Source of the DNA: Bdellovibrio sp. UBA4095
GTDB lineage: Bacteria; Bdellovibrionota; Bdellovibrionia; Bdellovibrionales; Bdellovibrionaceae
Assembly: GCA_002381805.1 (NCBI GenBank)
Contig: DFXZ01000010.1
Location: forward strand, 1-64,000
Direction of reading: 5' to 3'
DNA: 64,000 nucleotides
In this document: piece by piece, positions 62,701 through 64,000 of the stretch
How positions within the stretch are numbered: position 1 is the stretch's first letter
How the letters are laid out: every line of letters starts with the position of its first letter
Made by a program: the position numbers and the translations under genes
Notes under the pieces: model-generated
Seen by the model: the letters and a program-made list of their open reading frames with translations, nothing else
Told to the model about the DNA's origin: nothing
The model's database searches: none

Positions 62701-63697
62701 CGTTCTTCGTATGAAGATGTCTCCCATTGGAATCAAAAATATAAACCGTTTGGCCGTTAGGATCGGCAACATAAAGCTCTGTTGTTCCGTAAGGCTTAGA
62801 CTCAACAACATCGAATCCCCCATCACCTCGATAAAGCCTTTTTCCCAGGGTATCGTATCTTCTTATGATTGTTGGAGACCATCCCCCAAGTCCCAGCTCC
62901 ATCACGTTCCAATGACCAAGGATTAATTCGTAATCTACAGGCCAAGACCCCGAAGGTGAAGTTTCAGTTATTCGTAGGTTAAACTTAGCAGAGAGAACAG
63001 GATTCGAATTGCTTGGATCTAGCCCATTCCAAATATACGTGTATGTTTGGTTGGGCGCATTGTTCACATAATTCGCACTATCGATTACTATGCCATTTCT
63101 TTTATTCTCTACCGCAAATGTCTGAATGTAATCTCGTGGAGTATCACCTGCGATAACATACTCAATTTTAAAGTCATTTGAATGTCCGCTCTGATAGCCG
63201 GAATGATATGCAAGCGCAAATGGGGCACCGACAATTTGAATTTCCTCAGTTAAAAGTTGAGATTCAGCAAATACAACCGAACCCTTAAGCGAACATTGTC
63301 CTGGTGATCCGCCACCAGAACTACCACCGGCAGGAGGGCGTAGAGGACTAGTCAATGGTTCTTTGTTGCAGGGAGATAAGCCCATATAAAATTCGCTGGT
63401 ACCCGAGTCATATATAGGAGGATATGTAGGTGGGTTATTGACAGCATCCCATTGCTCGCTAGTCCATGACATCGTACAAGCAACCTTATCATTTGTTGCA
63501 TCCCATGGGGTTATGGTTACCGAGCTATAATGCTGACAGTATTTCCATCCCTGCCCTGACTGGCAGCCAGCGTTGGACGAGCATGTCGTGTCACTAAACT
63601 GCCTTATCAAATCAGCTCTATGTTGTTCGCAAGACTGTGCGTAAACCGGTTCATATGCCATAGATATTGCGAGCAAACTAAAAATGAAGAAATACAC
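59705..63697 (-). CDS. Secreted RHS/YD-repeat protein with variable C-terminal tip
   Basis: A 1330-residue protein with a GTG start behind AAGGAGCC. Residues 1-20 are a signal peptide (FSLLAISMAYEPVYAQ), residues 30-140 are Cys-rich, and residues about 280-1200 are YD repeats (for example FNYDSQGRLSSI, FEYDSNGLLTKDS, YVYDVFGNLTQVTLP). The core closes with RFGARDYDAEVGRWTSKDP and the conserved DPSGL. The remaining 129 residues (coded by 59705-60094) are a Gly/Phe/Ser-rich beta tip, with only one Cys and a YGPGLGF motif, not shared with the core. RHS shells often carry toxins at this point. A 68-residue membrane protein follows at once. Confidence 0.9.
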   Translation of the reverse strand: MYFFIFSLLAISMAYEPVYAQSCEQHRADLIRQFSDTTCSSNAGCQSGQGWKYCQHYSSVTITPWDATNDKVACTMSWTSEQWDAVNNPPTYPPIYDSGTSEFYMGLSPCNKEPLTSPLRPPAGGSSGGGSPGQCSLKGSVVFAESQLLTEEIQIVGAPFALAYHSGYQSGHSNDFKIEYVIAGDTPRDYIQTFAVENKRNGIVIDSANYVNNAPNQTYTYIWNGLDPSNSNPVLSAKFNLRITETSPSGSWPVDYELILGHWNVMELGLGGWSPTIIRRYDTLGKRLYRGDGGFDVVESKPYGTTELYVADPNGQTVYIFDSNGRHLHTKNAFLGSAIYSFNYDSQGRLSSISQPFSRTTVFNRNSSGTLTSITAHNGQVTTISLNGNGYISQVTNPQSESHLLTYYGSSGLMQTFEKPNGEVSTFEYDSNGLLTKDSHSGGYFFELVKNLNSTHTFDIAMSTSMGRVNQIQTTTSPDGSVSRTSTASSGVSSSVSFTPGSGNYTRNESFDGISRYITSVDDQRFGTMVKFPQSITATTYSSRTIDRTQAVTLSDPTNPFSISSWTETEELRGQNTKITTVFDPLTKKFTSSTFLGEVVELSIDAHERTTAFKHGSMNQVQFNYTNEHLTSVVQGTRTTSLGYHSTTGNLQSITNPLSQTTSFVYDNANRVTSKILPDARAIGFGYDANGNVTSVTPPNRPAHYFSVNGHELVGSYAPPALSGVSVVNTLYSYNLDKQLTQVTRPDGAVIDFNYNATTGVLENFVTPAGTYTLTMDYSNGLPSSIVTADGYQTQISYAGRAMIGSTVYDSAWGLIGIYTPTFSNMLVQSDSVTGADWNASQVSYLYDDDENLTGAGDLTLSYNIPNGQLTGTSITAGTNVITDTYTYNNYGEVTGYEAKLGTTTIYSLSLPRDASGRINGKTQAMSGTSDVFDYTFDLAGRLTETKKNTVTVATYGYDSNSNRNSGTIGSQPTSATYDDQDRLITYNTLSFTYNANGDLQTKTNNTLGQTTQYVYDVFGNLTQVTLPNTTLITYEIDGLNRRVGRKINGVLDKRWIYMDQYRIAAETDASGAITKRFVYGSKGNIPDYMISGGENYRIISDHLGSPRLVIKISDGTIVHQMNHDEFGRVTQDTNPGYLPFGFAGGLYDVQTGLVRFGARDYDAEVGRWTSKDPILFNGGDSNLFGYVANDPVNWIDPSGLKVFYFHFNFSWGAARNIGSKQGSFNSVSLGVGFDTDSFSPFFYTVGGKGNSGIGAFGGASFGGGYYEGNKCEFAGAGTSTSSAAGYGFFGGGFSINQSSGKKGYGFDIYGPGLGFTANRQNTQTYLIGQ

Positions 63698-63843
63698 TCT
63701 GTGGCTCCTTGAAATAATCAGAAAAATAATTAACTTTAAGTTTACAACACTAACTTGTGTTTACAATGCGAATTATAGTACTTGGACGTCTGGCTAGATT
63801 CCGTAAGACATCGACGTGGTTCAGATTATTTCGCTGAATAAAG

Positions 63844-64000
63844 TTACTTAGCTTCGATTTTCATCGATTCGATTTTATCGCGGAGGCGTTTGATTAATGA
63901 TTCGTCTTGTTTGGTTTCGATCATTTCTTGAAGCAGTGCTTCTGCTAATTGGAGGTTTCCGGCGTCAGAATAGAGTCTGCCGGATAACGAGTAGAGCCAT
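63844..64000 (-). CDS. C-terminal end of a TPR-like protein, 5' truncated by window edge
   Basis: The minus-strand frame open at the window edge reads WLYSLSGRLYSDAGNLQLAE, then ALLQEMIETKQDESLIKRLR, and ends KIESMKIEAK before TAA at 63844. The first part has the helical spacing of a tetratricopeptide-like unit (Y-x-x-x-G-N-x-x-x-A-E-x-x-x). The start and most of the protein lie outside the window. Confidence 0.65.
   Translation of the reverse strand, partial: WLYSLSGRLYSDAGNLQLAEALLQEMIETKQDESLIKRLRDKIESMKIEAK

Overview
The window looks like chromosome from a Gram-negative, motile, aerobic bacterium, most likely of the Bdellovibrio lineage (Bdellovibrionota). This is inferred from gene content and general resemblance; no marker gene in the window proves it. 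Supporting signs are many secreted or lipidated proteins, a chemoreceptor, di-heme cytochrome c peroxidase, oligoribonuclease, several two-component and cyclic-nucleotide signalling proteins, a secreted RHS protein, and paralogue-rich HNH and GNAT-type genes.

Layout. 1-2117: 3' part of a large protein with an Asn/Gly/Ser tetrapeptide repeat, cut by the window edge. 2220-5742: small accessory genes, including a three-gene operon made of a secreted Cys/His-tailed peptide, a GRDP-like protein and a GNAT, then an alpha/beta hydrolase and a DUF4920 protein. 5978-9491: an SF1 helicase, a membrane protein and an NTF2-like protein. 9745-16684: a composite genomic island at the 3' end of a tRNA-Asp(GUC) gene. 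It is divided by four direct copies of the tRNA 3' flank and terminator. It carries a three-gene operon with two HEPN-type proteins, several unknown genes, and relics of a Rep protein, a serine recombinase and an excisionase-like HTH, but no intact integrase.

16845-50798: mostly core genes. These are a heavy-metal-binding protein, a response regulator, orn-AlkC-like, a chemoreceptor behind a FliA-like promoter, ahcY, map, a histone-tailed SWIB protein, a J-domain protein, a histidine kinase, ettA, a ParA/BolA operon, a UvrD/Rep-family helicase, fumC with an SDR, YchJ, EVE, two Dus enzymes, an M16 peptidase, acs, a glutamate-synthase-like protein, and dnaJ and dnaK each behind its own heat-shock-type promoter with identical geometry, then a cytochrome c peroxidase.

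50884-57765: envelope and signalling genes. They are a lipoprotein lytic transglycosylase, a CHASE hybrid kinase, and a tightly coupled set of nucleotide cyclase, PilZ-acyl/acetyltransferase and ICMT-like methyltransferase. 58240-64000: an HNH endonuclease, then a secreted RHS/YD-repeat protein with a variable C-terminal tip followed at once by a two-helix membrane protein that could be its immunity partner, and the end of a further gene at the edge.

The best candidates for undescribed biology are the HEPN operon in the tRNA-Asp island, the GRDP/GNAT operon with its peptide-like first gene, the RHS tip with its neighbour, and the cyclase/PilZ-acyltransferase/ICMT cluster.
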